Assembly: GCA_022712235.1 (NCBI GenBank)
Contig: JALAGW010000288.1
Coordinates: 1-21,379, forward strand
DNA from: Brevundimonas sp.
GTDB taxonomy: Bacteria; Pseudomonadota; Alphaproteobacteria; Caulobacterales; Caulobacteraceae
Direction: 5' to 3'
DNA: 21,379 bases
Positions within the stretch are counted from its first letter, which is position 1. Each line of letters starts with the position of its first letter. The notes below the pieces were generated by a model that saw nothing but the letters and a program-made list of their open reading frames with translations, was not told the DNA's origin and ran no database searches. The position numbers and the translations under genes were made by a program. Shown piece by piece: positions 1-7,955 of the stretch.

Positions 1-15
1 GCAAGCTGGTCGGCC

Positions 16-2217
16 TTATCCGCCGCTATCACTGAAATCGGGATCGGCCTGACGCGTCCAGGGGCGCTGGCCCCGCACGTCGGCCGCCCACACCGCCTTC
101 CAGCCCGCGCCCACGCGCCACAGCTCGACCGACCCGCCGCGCGCGTAGTCCACGCCGTCCAGCACCAGCCGCTGAGAGCATGAGGTGGGCAAGCTCAGCA
201 GTTCGGCGCGGCTGCTGACGACCTCTGCCGAGCGGCACAGGGCCTCCAACTGTTCTGCCGACGGCGCCTTCTTGCCCCACCACAGGGCCACGGGGCCAGC
301 CTCGGGTGCTTCCGGTGCGCAGAACGACCGCTTGCAGGTCCAGCCCTCTTCCGCCCTCGGCGTCAGCTCCAGCCCGCGCCGTCGCGACCACAGGTCCGCC
401 GCGAACTGCCGCACGCCGGGCCGCGCCACAACCGCCGCCTCGGCTTGACGCCAGGCCGCATTGGTCCCCCCGTCGCCGATCCACAGATGAGGCGCCGCTG
501 GACGCGGCCAGATCAGCACCGCCGCCGCCAAGGGCAGGCCCAGCCACCTCAACCGCCCGCGCCACAGGCACATGAACAGGATGCCGAGAAAGGCGATCGG
601 CAGAGCCGCCGCCGGCGCACTGGCGATCGTCTGCACCGCACCCGGCAGCCCCGCCGTCCAGTGACCGATAGCCAGCATCAGATCGACGCCCTTGCCCGCC
701 AGCCACAGGAAGGGCGCGCCAAGCCCCAGCGGCTCCAGCGCCGCGCCCAGGGCCAGCGCCGGCATCAGGATGAAGTCCGCGATCGGCGCCGTTCCCAGAT
801 TGGCGACCAGCCCATAGATGGCGGTGCGGTTGAAATGCTGCATGGCGAACGGCCCCGTCGCCATGCCCGCCGCCAGGCTGGCGGTGCAGGCGACCAGCAG
901 CCAGCTTCCCAACCGCTGCGTCACTACAATGGGCCAGGGCGCGGAAATCTCCTTGATCCGGCGCGGCCAGACCTCGACCAGAGCGACCAGAGCCGCCGTC
1001 GCCGCGAACGACATCTGGAACCCCGGCGTGACGATGGCCTCGGGCTGCAGCAACAGGACGACGAAGGCCGCCACCGCCAAGGCGTGCATGGTCACCGCCT
1101 GACGATCCAGCAGGATGGCGATGAAGGCGATGGAGGCGGTGATCGCCGCCCGCTCGGCCGGCGGCGGCGCGCCCGACACCACCAGATAGGTCCCGACCGC
1201 GATCAGACCCGCGACCGCCGCCACCTTCTTGCCCGACACCCTGAGCGCCAGCCACGGCCAGGCCGCCACGCCCAGCCGTACGCCAAAGAAGACAAAGCCG
1301 CCGACGATGGCCATGTGCAGACCCGAGATCGACAGGATGTGCGCCAGCCCGGAATCGCGCATGGCGTCCAGATCCTCGCGTTCGATCCAGGTCTCGTGCC
1401 CTGTGGTCATGGCGGCGGCGATCCCGCCTGTGCGCTCACCTAGCCGCGCCACGATGCGCTGAGCCAGAGCATAGCGCGCCGCATTGATCTTCATCGCAAC
1501 TCGCACCCGCCACGGCGGCTCAGGGAGAACTGTCGGTCGCGTTTCGCCCAGTGCGAACAGCGTCCCGCCCATGCCCTGGAAGAAGGCGTTGCGGCCAAAG
1601 TCATAGGCTCCTGGACTGGCCGGCGCCGGCGGCGGGTTCAGGATGCCATAGAGCCGCACCGCTTCGCCCGGCGCCGGCGGCTCGCCCCGCACCGTCGCCC
1701 TCAACCGCACCGGCGTCGCCTCGGGCGTCAGCCCTCGGATTCGCACCGGCGCCACGACGATTCGCGCACCCCGTTCACCGGGGCTGTCGACATCCATGAC
1801 CCAGGCCTCGACCACAGCGGGTTCGGCCAAGGCCGGCGCAATCGGTCCGCTGACCGCCTCGGTCCGCAGCTTGGCGATCGCCGCCCCGCCACACAGGCAG
1901 GCCAGCATCAGGAGCAGCAGGGTCCAGCGCCGCGCCAGGCCGAACCGTCGTCCTGCCAACCAGGCCCCGCCGGTCAGCACCGCCGCCACCATCAGTGGCC
2001 ACCCTGCCGGTTCGCTCCCCAAGGCGAAATAGATCGCGCAGCCGCCGCCGAAGAAGACCGGCGCCCACAACCGCCACCGATCCGCCTGGTCCGCAACTTC
2101 ATCGCGCAGACCGTCAAGAACCCTTAAGGCAAGGCTTCGCTTTGGCGCGCGCGGGCGTATAAGGACCTCCGCAACGGACCCTTCCTGAATGACCTCCCCC
2201 TCCTCGACTGTCGTCAC
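16..2217 (-). CDS. comEC: ComEC/Rec2-family competence-type DNA uptake channel
   Basis: This is a polytopic inner-membrane protein of the ComEC/Rec2 family, which in naturally competent bacteria carries single-stranded DNA across the cytoplasmic membrane. An N-terminal membrane and soluble part (DUF4131-like, about residues 50-240) precedes the Competence domain. The family hallmark GLAHILSISGLHMA is present near residue 300, followed by repeated hydrophobic segments to about residue 575. The last 160 residues contain several cysteines but no HxHxDH metallo-beta-lactamase motif, so the nuclease-like domain of Gram-positive ComEC appears absent, as in other alphaproteobacteria known to me. The start is uncertain. 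GTG at 2217 has a GAGGGGG Shine-Dalgarno-like run eight bases upstream; GTG at 2238 is also open. Both overlap the divergent gltX start, and no ATG, GTG or TTG occurs again before the first membrane segment. The TAA stop is at 18-16. Function in this organism is inferred. Confidence 0.88.
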   Translation of the reverse strand: MTTVEEGEVIQEGSVAEVLIRPRAPKRSLALRVLDGLRDEVADQADRWRLWAPVFFGGGCAIYFALGSEPAGWPLMVAAVLTGGAWLAGRRFGLARRWTLLLLMLACLCGGAAIAKLRTEAVSGPIAPALAEPAVVEAWVMDVDSPGERGARIVVAPVRIRGLTPEATPVRLRATVRGEPPAPGEAVRLYGILNPPPAPASPGAYDFGRNAFFQGMGGTLFALGETRPTVLPEPPWRVRVAMKINAARYALAQRIVARLGERTGGIAAAMTTGHETWIEREDLDAMRDSGLAHILSISGLHMAIVGGFVFFGVRLGVAAWPWLALRVSGKKVAAVAGLIAVGTYLVVSGAPPPAERAAITASIAFIAILLDRQAVTMHALAVAAFVVLLLQPEAIVTPGFQMSFAATAALVALVEVWPRRIKEISAPWPIVVTQRLGSWLLVACTASLAAGMATGPFAMQHFNRTAIYGLVANLGTAPIADFILMPALALGAALEPLGLGAPFLWLAGKGVDLMLAIGHWTAGLPGAVQTIASAPAAALPIAFLGILFMCLWRGRLRWLGLPLAAAVLIWPRPAAPHLWIGDGGTNAAWRQAEAAVVARPGVRQFAADLWSRRRGLELTPRAEEGWTCKRSFCAPEAPEAGPVALWWGKKAPSAEQLEALCRSAEVVSSRAELLSLPTSCSQRLVLDGVDYARGGSVELWRVGAGWKAVWAADVRGQRPWTRQADPDFSDSGG
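2136..2163 (+). promoter_or_regulatory. Possible gltX promoter inside the comEC 5' end
   Basis: A TATAAG hexamer at 2158-2163 lies 26 bases before the gltX ATG and is close to a sigma-70 -10 box. The only candidate -35 at 16-nt spacing is a weak TTCGCT (2136-2141). The site is inside the comEC reading frame, as expected if the two genes diverge from overlapping 5' ends. Only the -10 is convincing. Confidence 0.35.
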
Positions 2218-3604
2218 CCGCTTCGCCCCCTCGCCCACAGGCTACCTGCATATCGGCGGGGCGAGAACTGCGTTATTCAACTGGCTGTACGCCAAGAGCC
2301 GAGGCGGCAAGTTCCTGATCCGTGTCGAGGACACGGACCGCGAGCGTTCGACCGACGACGCCGTCAAGGCCATCTTCGACGGCCTGTCCTGGCTGGAACT
2401 GTTCGGCGACGAGGAGCCCGTCTTCCAGTTCGCCCGCGCCGACCGTCACCGCGAGGTCGCCGAGAAGTTGCTGGCCTCGGGTCACGCCTATCGCGATTTT
2501 CTGACCGCCGACGAAACCAACGCCTTGCGCGATCAAGCCAAGGCCGAGGGCCGCGACTTCGTCTCGCCCTGGCGCGACCGTGAACCGACCGTCGACGACC
2601 TAGCCAAGCCCTCCACCATCCGCTTCCGCCGTCCGCTGGATCAGCCGGTGACCGTCGATGATGCGGTGCAAGGCAGAGTGCGCTGGGAATCTTCGTCTCT
2701 GGACGATCTGGTCATCGTCCGCTCGGACGGCGCTCCGACCTACAACCTCGCCGTCGTGGTGGACGACCACGACATGGGCGTGACACACGTCATTCGCGGC
2801 GACGATCACCTGAACAACGCCGCCCGCCAGAGCCTCATCTATGACGCCTTGGGCTGGACCCGGCCGACCTTCGCCCACATCCCGCTGATCCACGGCCCCG
2901 ACGGTGCCAAACTGTCTAAGCGTCACGGCGCCCAGGCGGTGCATGAATACGCCGAGATGGGCTATCTGCCCGAGGCCATGCGCAACTACCTGGCGCGCCT
3001 GGGCTGGGCCCACGGCGACCATGAGCTGTTCAGCGACGAGCAGGCCATCGAGTGGTTCGACCTGCCCGGTATCGGCAAAGCGCCCGCCAGGCTCGACTTC
3101 GACAAACTGGCCCACGTCAACGCTCACTGGATCCGTCTGGCCGAGGACGACCGTCTGGCCAAGTTGACCCTGGACGCCCACCTGGCCAAAGGTCGCGTCC
3201 TGCAGCCCGACGACGAGGCCCGCCTGTTGCGCGCCATGCCCTTCGTCAAGGATCGCGCCAAGACCATCGTGGAACTGGCGGCTCAAACGGAATTCGTATT
3301 GAAGGCCCGCCCGCTCGCTCTGGACGAGAAAACCCGTGGTTTGCTGACCGGGGAAGGCGGTGAAAGAATTTCACGACTCCGTGAACGGCTCCGTCTTTTC
3401 CAGAGCTGGGACGTTTTCGCTCTCGAAGCGGAACTTAAGGCGTTTACCGAGGAAGAAGGCGTAGGGTTCGGAAAAATAGGACCTTCCCTCCGCGGCGTCC
3501 TGACGAGCGGATCGGTATCTCCAGACATCGCGAGAATTCTTGCCGCCCTGGGACGCGACGAAGGTCTGGGGCGCTTGGATGATGCGCTGCAACAGACTAA
3601 GTGA
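2189..3604 (+). CDS. gltX: Glutamate--tRNA ligase (class I)
   Basis: Glutamyl-tRNA synthetase is a cytosolic enzyme that attaches glutamate to tRNA(Glu) using ATP. In lineages without GlnRS, one GluRS copy also charges tRNA(Gln) for GatCAB amidation. The 471-residue length is typical for the bacterial enzyme. The class I HIGH signature appears as HIGG at residues 21-24 within FAPSPTGYLHIGG, and the KMSKS-type loop as KLSKR at residues 241-245. The C-terminal half is the anticodon-binding helical region. The ATG at 2189 puts the HIGH motif at the usual distance from the N terminus; no strong Shine-Dalgarno is visible. gltA follows 65 nt downstream. From about 3281 to the stop, codon usage shifts to rarely used codons (AGA, ATA, GTA, TCA, CGA), unlike the rest of the gene, although the protein stays in frame. 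Whether this copy is discriminating or non-discriminating cannot be told here. Confidence 0.97.
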   Translation: MTSPSSTVVTRFAPSPTGYLHIGGARTALFNWLYAKSRGGKFLIRVEDTDRERSTDDAVKAIFDGLSWLELFGDEEPVFQFARADRHREVAEKLLASGHAYRDFLTADETNALRDQAKAEGRDFVSPWRDREPTVDDLAKPSTIRFRRPLDQPVTVDDAVQGRVRWESSSLDDLVIVRSDGAPTYNLAVVVDDHDMGVTHVIRGDDHLNNAARQSLIYDALGWTRPTFAHIPLIHGPDGAKLSKRHGAQAVHEYAEMGYLPEAMRNYLARLGWAHGDHELFSDEQAIEWFDLPGIGKAPARLDFDKLAHVNAHWIRLAEDDRLAKLTLDAHLAKGRVLQPDDEARLLRAMPFVKDRAKTIVELAAQTEFVLKARPLALDEKTRGLLTGEGGERISRLRERLRLFQSWDVFALEAELKAFTEEEGVGFGKIGPSLRGVLTSGSVSPDIARILAALGRDEGLGRLDDALQQTK

Positions 3605-3669
3605 ACACCCATAACCACGCAGGCCGACGCCTCCCCGCGCCTGGTCGAAGGAAAACAAAAGGGGCCTAG

Positions 3670-4971
<1,302 letters not shown>

Positions 4972-4987
4972 TCCTCAGGCTGCATCG

Positions 4988-5013
4988 GGTCGAAAAGGCG
5001 CAGCCTTTTGACC
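4988..5013 (+). other. Hairpin after the gltA stop
   Basis: GGTC-G-AAAAGGC pairs with GCCTTTTGACC around a 3-nt loop (GCA, 5000-5002), with one bulged G at 4992, giving about 11 base pairs. It lies 16 nt after the gltA stop and just before the intrinsic terminator. No T tract follows, so it may protect the mRNA 3' end rather than end transcription. Confidence 0.55.
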
Positions 5014-5030
5014 GCAGCCCAACAAGAATG

Positions 5031-5063
5031 AAAGACGCCGGGGCGAAAGCTCCGGCGTTTTTT
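5031..5063 (+). terminator. Intrinsic terminator downstream of gltA
   Basis: The stem ACGCCGGGGC (5035-5044) pairs with GCTCCGGCGT (5049-5058) with one G-T wobble around a GAAA tetraloop. A run of six T (5058-5063) follows, and the A-rich 5' flank can pair with it. This is a textbook rho-independent terminator for gltA. Confidence 0.9.
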
Positions 5064-5113
5064 GTTCACACAAGCAGGCCGCTGAAGCGACTCCACTGTG
5101 CTAGGAAACGACC

Positions 5114-5287
5114 ATGAGCGACCAGAACGACGACGCCCCCGCCGCCGAAACCCCGGCCCAGCGCGCCCTGCGCCTCAAGCAGGCCGCGCTGAAAACTCGT
5201 TCCGGTCCACCCCAGAAAGGCGGCCTGCAACGCGACAAGTCGATCACGGTGAAGTCCGGCGCGAACAAGCCGTGGATGACGCGCTGA
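5114..5287 (+). CDS. Small unrecognised basic protein (57 aa)
   Basis: This short ORF encodes 57 residues. It starts with an acidic stretch (MSDQNDDAPAAETP), continues with an amphipathic, helix-prone segment (AQRALRLKQAALKTR) and ends in a basic, glycine- and lysine-containing tail closing with KPWMTR. It has no signal peptide or membrane segment. The ATG at 5114 is preceded by AGGA at 5103-5106, at good spacing. The codons follow the GC-rich third-position pattern of neighbouring genes, which supports real coding, whereas the longer overlapping frame (5098-5316) does not. The gene sits between the gltA terminator and the frameshifted DUF4892-like gene. I do not recognise the family. The composition would suit a small nucleic-acid- or ribosome-associated protein, but that is only a guess. 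Confidence 0.7.
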   Translation: MSDQNDDAPAAETPAQRALRLKQAALKTRSGPPQKGGLQRDKSITVKSGANKPWMTR

Positions 5288-5312
5288 ACAGTAATTTTGA
5301 TTTCTCGGCGGC

Positions 5313-5342
5313 TTGACAGAGCCTTCACCCTTAAGCCGAAAT
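5313..5342 (+). promoter_or_regulatory. Possible promoter of the DUF4892-like gene
   Basis: A perfect TTGACA (-35) lies at 5313-5318, 50 nt before the ATG at 5369. The region where a -10 would fall (about 5335-5342, GCCGAAAT) matches the caulobacterial GCTANAWC element only partly. The strong -35 and the location between two genes make it a reasonable candidate. Confidence 0.4.
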
Positions 5343-5368
5343 CATCTCTTTCTCTCATCGGAGATGTC

Positions 5369-5963
5369 ATGCGCTCATTACGTCGCGTTTTGCTGGTGAT
5401 GCTCCTTCTCAGCGCCGCCCCCGTCATGGCGCAGGATCGCGACGGCGCGGATCACCCGCTTTTGCCGCGCTACGAGGGAGCAAGCATCGCCAACTATCGT
5501 GCTGCTTCACTCGACGAGATTTTTATCCCGACCGCCGCTGTCAGGTGATGAGGGCCGAGCCCCGGGCGCCGCTCTCGAAGGCCGCGTGACGCACCTGGAT
5601 TACACCGTCGTTCCCGCAGTCAGCCCGTTGGCCATGGCCCGGCACTATGAGGCCGTTCTCGCCGCCAACGGATTTGAAACCCTCTTTTCGTGCAGCGGCC
5701 CGTCCGAATGTGGTCGCGACATGGACGCTCTGATCTCAAACTCAGGTCGGGTGGCGCCGTCTGGATTCTCTGACGCCGTGTTCAGCGACCGGATTCGCGT
5801 CGTGGTCGCACATCGACGGACGGACTGGGTCCTGTTGCGACTGGACGAAGCGTCCGATCGGTCGCTGATCTACGCCGCCGTCATCGAAAACAGCCAGCCC
5901 AAAAAAATAAGCAAGTTCGAACGGCGGGACCGTTTTCGGTTCACGCCGCCCTGGTCGCAATGA
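5369..5963 (+). pseudogene. Exported DUF4892-like protein, split by a frameshift
   Basis: Two overlapping frames together look like one exported protein. The first frame (ATG 5369, GGAG at 5360-5363) encodes a signal peptide (MRSLRRVLLVMLLLSAAPVMA) and then ADHPLLPRYEGASIANYR and LDEIFIPT, before a TGA at 5546-5548. The frame shifted by one base continues with ALEGRVTHLDY, MARHYEAVLAANGFETLFSC and ends at 5963. As I recall the family, this order (HPLL.RY.G..I..Y, then LEG..T...Y, then YE..L...GFE.LF.C) is that of DUF4892 proteins, which in some bacteria sit in front of an OmpA domain; no OmpA domain is present here. The break lies around 5535-5570. It may be a sequencing error, a recent pseudogene or, less likely, programmed frameshifting. 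The last 23 bases overlap the convergent lpxB. The molecular function of DUF4892 is unknown to me. Confidence 0.7.
5901..5938 (-). terminator. Weak terminator-like hairpin after lpxB
   Basis: Read on the minus strand just past the lpxB stop, CGAAAACGG pairs with CCGTTCG (two bulged A) around a TCCCG loop. A run of seven T follows, but about ten bases further on (5907-5901). That gap is long for a classical terminator, and the element lies inside the convergent DUF4892-like ORF. It is the only candidate end for the long envelope operon in the window. Confidence 0.3.
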
Positions 5964-7107
5964 TCCTTAGCACCGCGTCCGCCGCCAGTTCGGACGGGTC
6001 CGGTCCGCCTCGGCCCATCAGATCAAGCGCCGCCGTCTGGCGCGCGGCTTGATCGGCGGCCGCCTGCGGGTCCGACAACAGGCGCCCAACCGCTTCGGTC
6101 AACTTCTCGGGCGTGGCGTCGTTCTGGATGAACTCAGGGGCGATGCGGTCGTCGGCGGCGATGTTGAACAGGGTGATGTGCTTGGCCGTCACCAGATTCT
6201 TCATCAGCAGATAGGACAACCCGTCGATCTTGTAGGCGATGACCATGGGCACCCCGGCCAGGGCCAGTTCGGTCGAGACCGTGCCGCTGGTGGCCAGGGC
6301 GACGTTGGCGGCCTTCATCGCGTCATACTTGTCGGCTTCGGGCGCCAGATGGGCGCGGAAGGGCCAGGCGGCGACGCGACCGGACACGTCGGCGGCCACG
6401 GTGCCGGCGGCGACGACGGCCACTTCCAGCGACGGGTTCGCCGCCTTCAAACGCTTCACCGTGGCCTCGAAGACGGGCGTCATGCGGGTGATCTCGCTAG
6501 GCCGGCTTCCCGGCAGGACCAGAAGCAGCGGCGCATCGAGGGCGATGCCGCGAGCGGCGCGAAAACGGGCGCCGTCGGCGTCGGACATGTCGACGTGTAG
6601 GGCCTGCGATCCCACGACCGTCGTCGGCAGGCCCTCGCGCTCGAACCAGGGCGCGTCGAAACTGTAGAGTGACAACAGATGATCGACGCTGGCGGCCAGG
6701 GTCTTGGCCCGGCCCGGACGCGAGGCCCAGACCTGCGGACCGACATACTTGATCAGCGGCACGCCCGGCAGGACCTCGCGCAGCGCCTTGGCCACGCGAA
6801 TGGTGAAACCCCAGCTGTCGATCAGGACGACCGCGTCGGGCCGCTCGGCCTTGGCGAGGGCGACCGTGTCGGCCACCCGACGCTTGACCAGGCCATAGGC
6901 CTTCAGCCCCTCGATCCAGCCCAGGATGGACAGTTCGGCGATATCGAAGGGACTGGCGACGCCCTCGGCCGCCATCTTGGGCCCGCCTACGCCGACGAAG
7001 GCGACATCCGCGCCCAGACGCGTCTTCAGCGCCTGCGCCAGACCGGCGCCCAGGGCGTCGCCCGAGGCCTCGGCCGCCACCAGCATGATCTTCAGCGGAC
7101 GGCTCAT
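5941..7107 (-). CDS. lpxB: Lipid-A-disaccharide synthase
   Basis: LpxB is a peripheral inner-membrane glycosyltransferase (GT19). It joins lipid X to UDP-2,3-diacylglucosamine, giving the beta-1,6 disaccharide 1-phosphate of lipid A and UDP. The 388-residue product carries the N-terminal family motif AEASGD (in LVAAEASGDALGAGL), GVGGPKM shortly after, and the C-terminal donor-binding segment TSGTVSTELALAGVPMVIAY. The reading frame is open far upstream, but the ATG at 7107 is chosen because it begins MSRPLKIMLVAAEASGD, matching the family N terminus, and overlaps the lpxI stop as ATGA. It is the last gene of the envelope operon, directly after lpxI, whose product is one of its substrates. The TGA stop lies within the 3' end of the convergent DUF4892-like gene. 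Confidence 0.97.
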   Translation of the reverse strand: MSRPLKIMLVAAEASGDALGAGLAQALKTRLGADVAFVGVGGPKMAAEGVASPFDIAELSILGWIEGLKAYGLVKRRVADTVALAKAERPDAVVLIDSWGFTIRVAKALREVLPGVPLIKYVGPQVWASRPGRAKTLAASVDHLLSLYSFDAPWFEREGLPTTVVGSQALHVDMSDADGARFRAARGIALDAPLLLVLPGSRPSEITRMTPVFEATVKRLKAANPSLEVAVVAAGTVAADVSGRVAAWPFRAHLAPEADKYDAMKAANVALATSGTVSTELALAGVPMVIAYKIDGLSYLLMKNLVTAKHITLFNIAADDRIAPEFIQNDATPEKLTEAVGRLLSDPQAAADQAARQTAALDLMGRGGPDPSELAADAVLRIIATRAA

Positions 7108-7955
7108 GCTTTCTCGACCTTGGCCACGCCCCAAACGAACAGGCCCATCCGATCCGCAGCCTCGACCAGACCTTCGTGGTCGATGACGATCAACCGTCCG
7201 GCAAAACCGCCGATGCCCGCCAGCCCCGCGGCGGCGGCCAGTTCGACCGTGCGCGGCCCGATCACCGGCATGTCCACGCGCAGGTCCTGGATCGGCTTGG
7301 GCGCCTTGCCCAAGGCCCCCTTTAGCGCGCCCGGAGCGCCGTGTAGGTCGGCGGGCAAGCCCGCCACGCGCCGCAGCATTTCGTCCGTGCCTTCCTGCGC
7401 CTCGACCGCCAGCACCAGGCCGTCGCAAACGACCGCGCCCTGACCGATGTCCAGTTCGCCTGATTTTTCAGCGACGTGCAGCGCCTTCTTCAGATCCGCA
7501 AGCTGCTCTTCGGTCGGCGTGATCGCCCCGAGCGCGCCCGCCGCCAAGGCCTCGCCGCCCAGGATGTCGTCCGCGCCCTCGACCGCATAGCCCTCAGCCT
7601 CGAACACCGACAGGATCTTGCGCAACAGGGCGTCGTCGCCCTTGGTCGCCGCCGCCACGATGCCGGGCAACAGGGTCGCGCCCTTGAAGTCGGGCTTCAG
7701 GGTCTTGAAGTCCGGCCGGTTCACATAGCCAGCCAGGCAGACGGCCTCGCAGCCCTCCGCCTTCATCGCCTTCAAGATACGGCCGATCTCGGCCATGCCG
7801 AAGTCGGCGCCCGGCCAGCGCACCAGATGCTCGTCCGCGAACCCGGCCAGGCGGATGATGAAGACCGCCCGTCCCTCGGCCTCGCACCGCGCCGCGATAC
7901 GGGCCGGCAGATCGCCGCCCCCGGCGATCAGGCCCAGCTTGGGCGCCGATTTCAT
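7104..7955 (-). CDS. lpxI: UDP-2,3-diacylglucosamine pyrophosphatase LpxI
   Basis: LpxI (DUF1009 family) hydrolyses UDP-2,3-diacylglucosamine to lipid X and UMP, the fourth step of lipid A synthesis. It is the alphaproteobacterial replacement for LpxH, and the enzyme was first characterised in Caulobacter crescentus. The 283-residue protein begins with the glycine-rich KLGLIAGGGDLP motif. It has the conserved GYVNRPDF segment at residues 76-83 and the C-terminal block RVDMPVIGPRTVE at residues 226-238, where D228 probably corresponds to the catalytic aspartate described in the Caulobacter enzyme. The ATG at 7955 overlaps the lpxA stop by four bases (ATGA); the open frame further upstream lies inside lpxA and is ignored. 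Translational coupling to lpxA and lpxB is likely. Confidence 0.95.
   Translation of the reverse strand: MKSAPKLGLIAGGGDLPARIAARCEAEGRAVFIIRLAGFADEHLVRWPGADFGMAEIGRILKAMKAEGCEAVCLAGYVNRPDFKTLKPDFKGATLLPGIVAAATKGDDALLRKILSVFEAEGYAVEGADDILGGEALAAGALGAITPTEEQLADLKKALHVAEKSGELDIGQGAVVCDGLVLAVEAQEGTDEMLRRVAGLPADLHGAPGALKGALGKAPKPIQDLRVDMPVIGPRTVELAAAAGLAGIGGFAGRLIVIDHEGLVEAADRMGLFVWGVAKVEKA

Noticed and set aside
445..1443. 332-codon frame antisense to comEC
   Set aside because: It is dominated by R, Q, H and D repeats, the usual product of reading the complement of a membrane-protein gene; no domain is visible.
5098..5316. 72-codon frame overlapping the 57-residue small gene
   Set aside because: It starts before the ribosome binding site of the in-frame small gene and yields an arginine/proline-rich sequence without host-like third-position bias; the 57-residue frame is the better choice.
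7108..7428. Upstream extension of the lpxB frame to 7428
   Set aside because: The extension lies inside lpxI, is arginine/glycine-rich and lacks LpxB similarity; the ATG at 7107 gives the family N terminus and an ATGA overlap.
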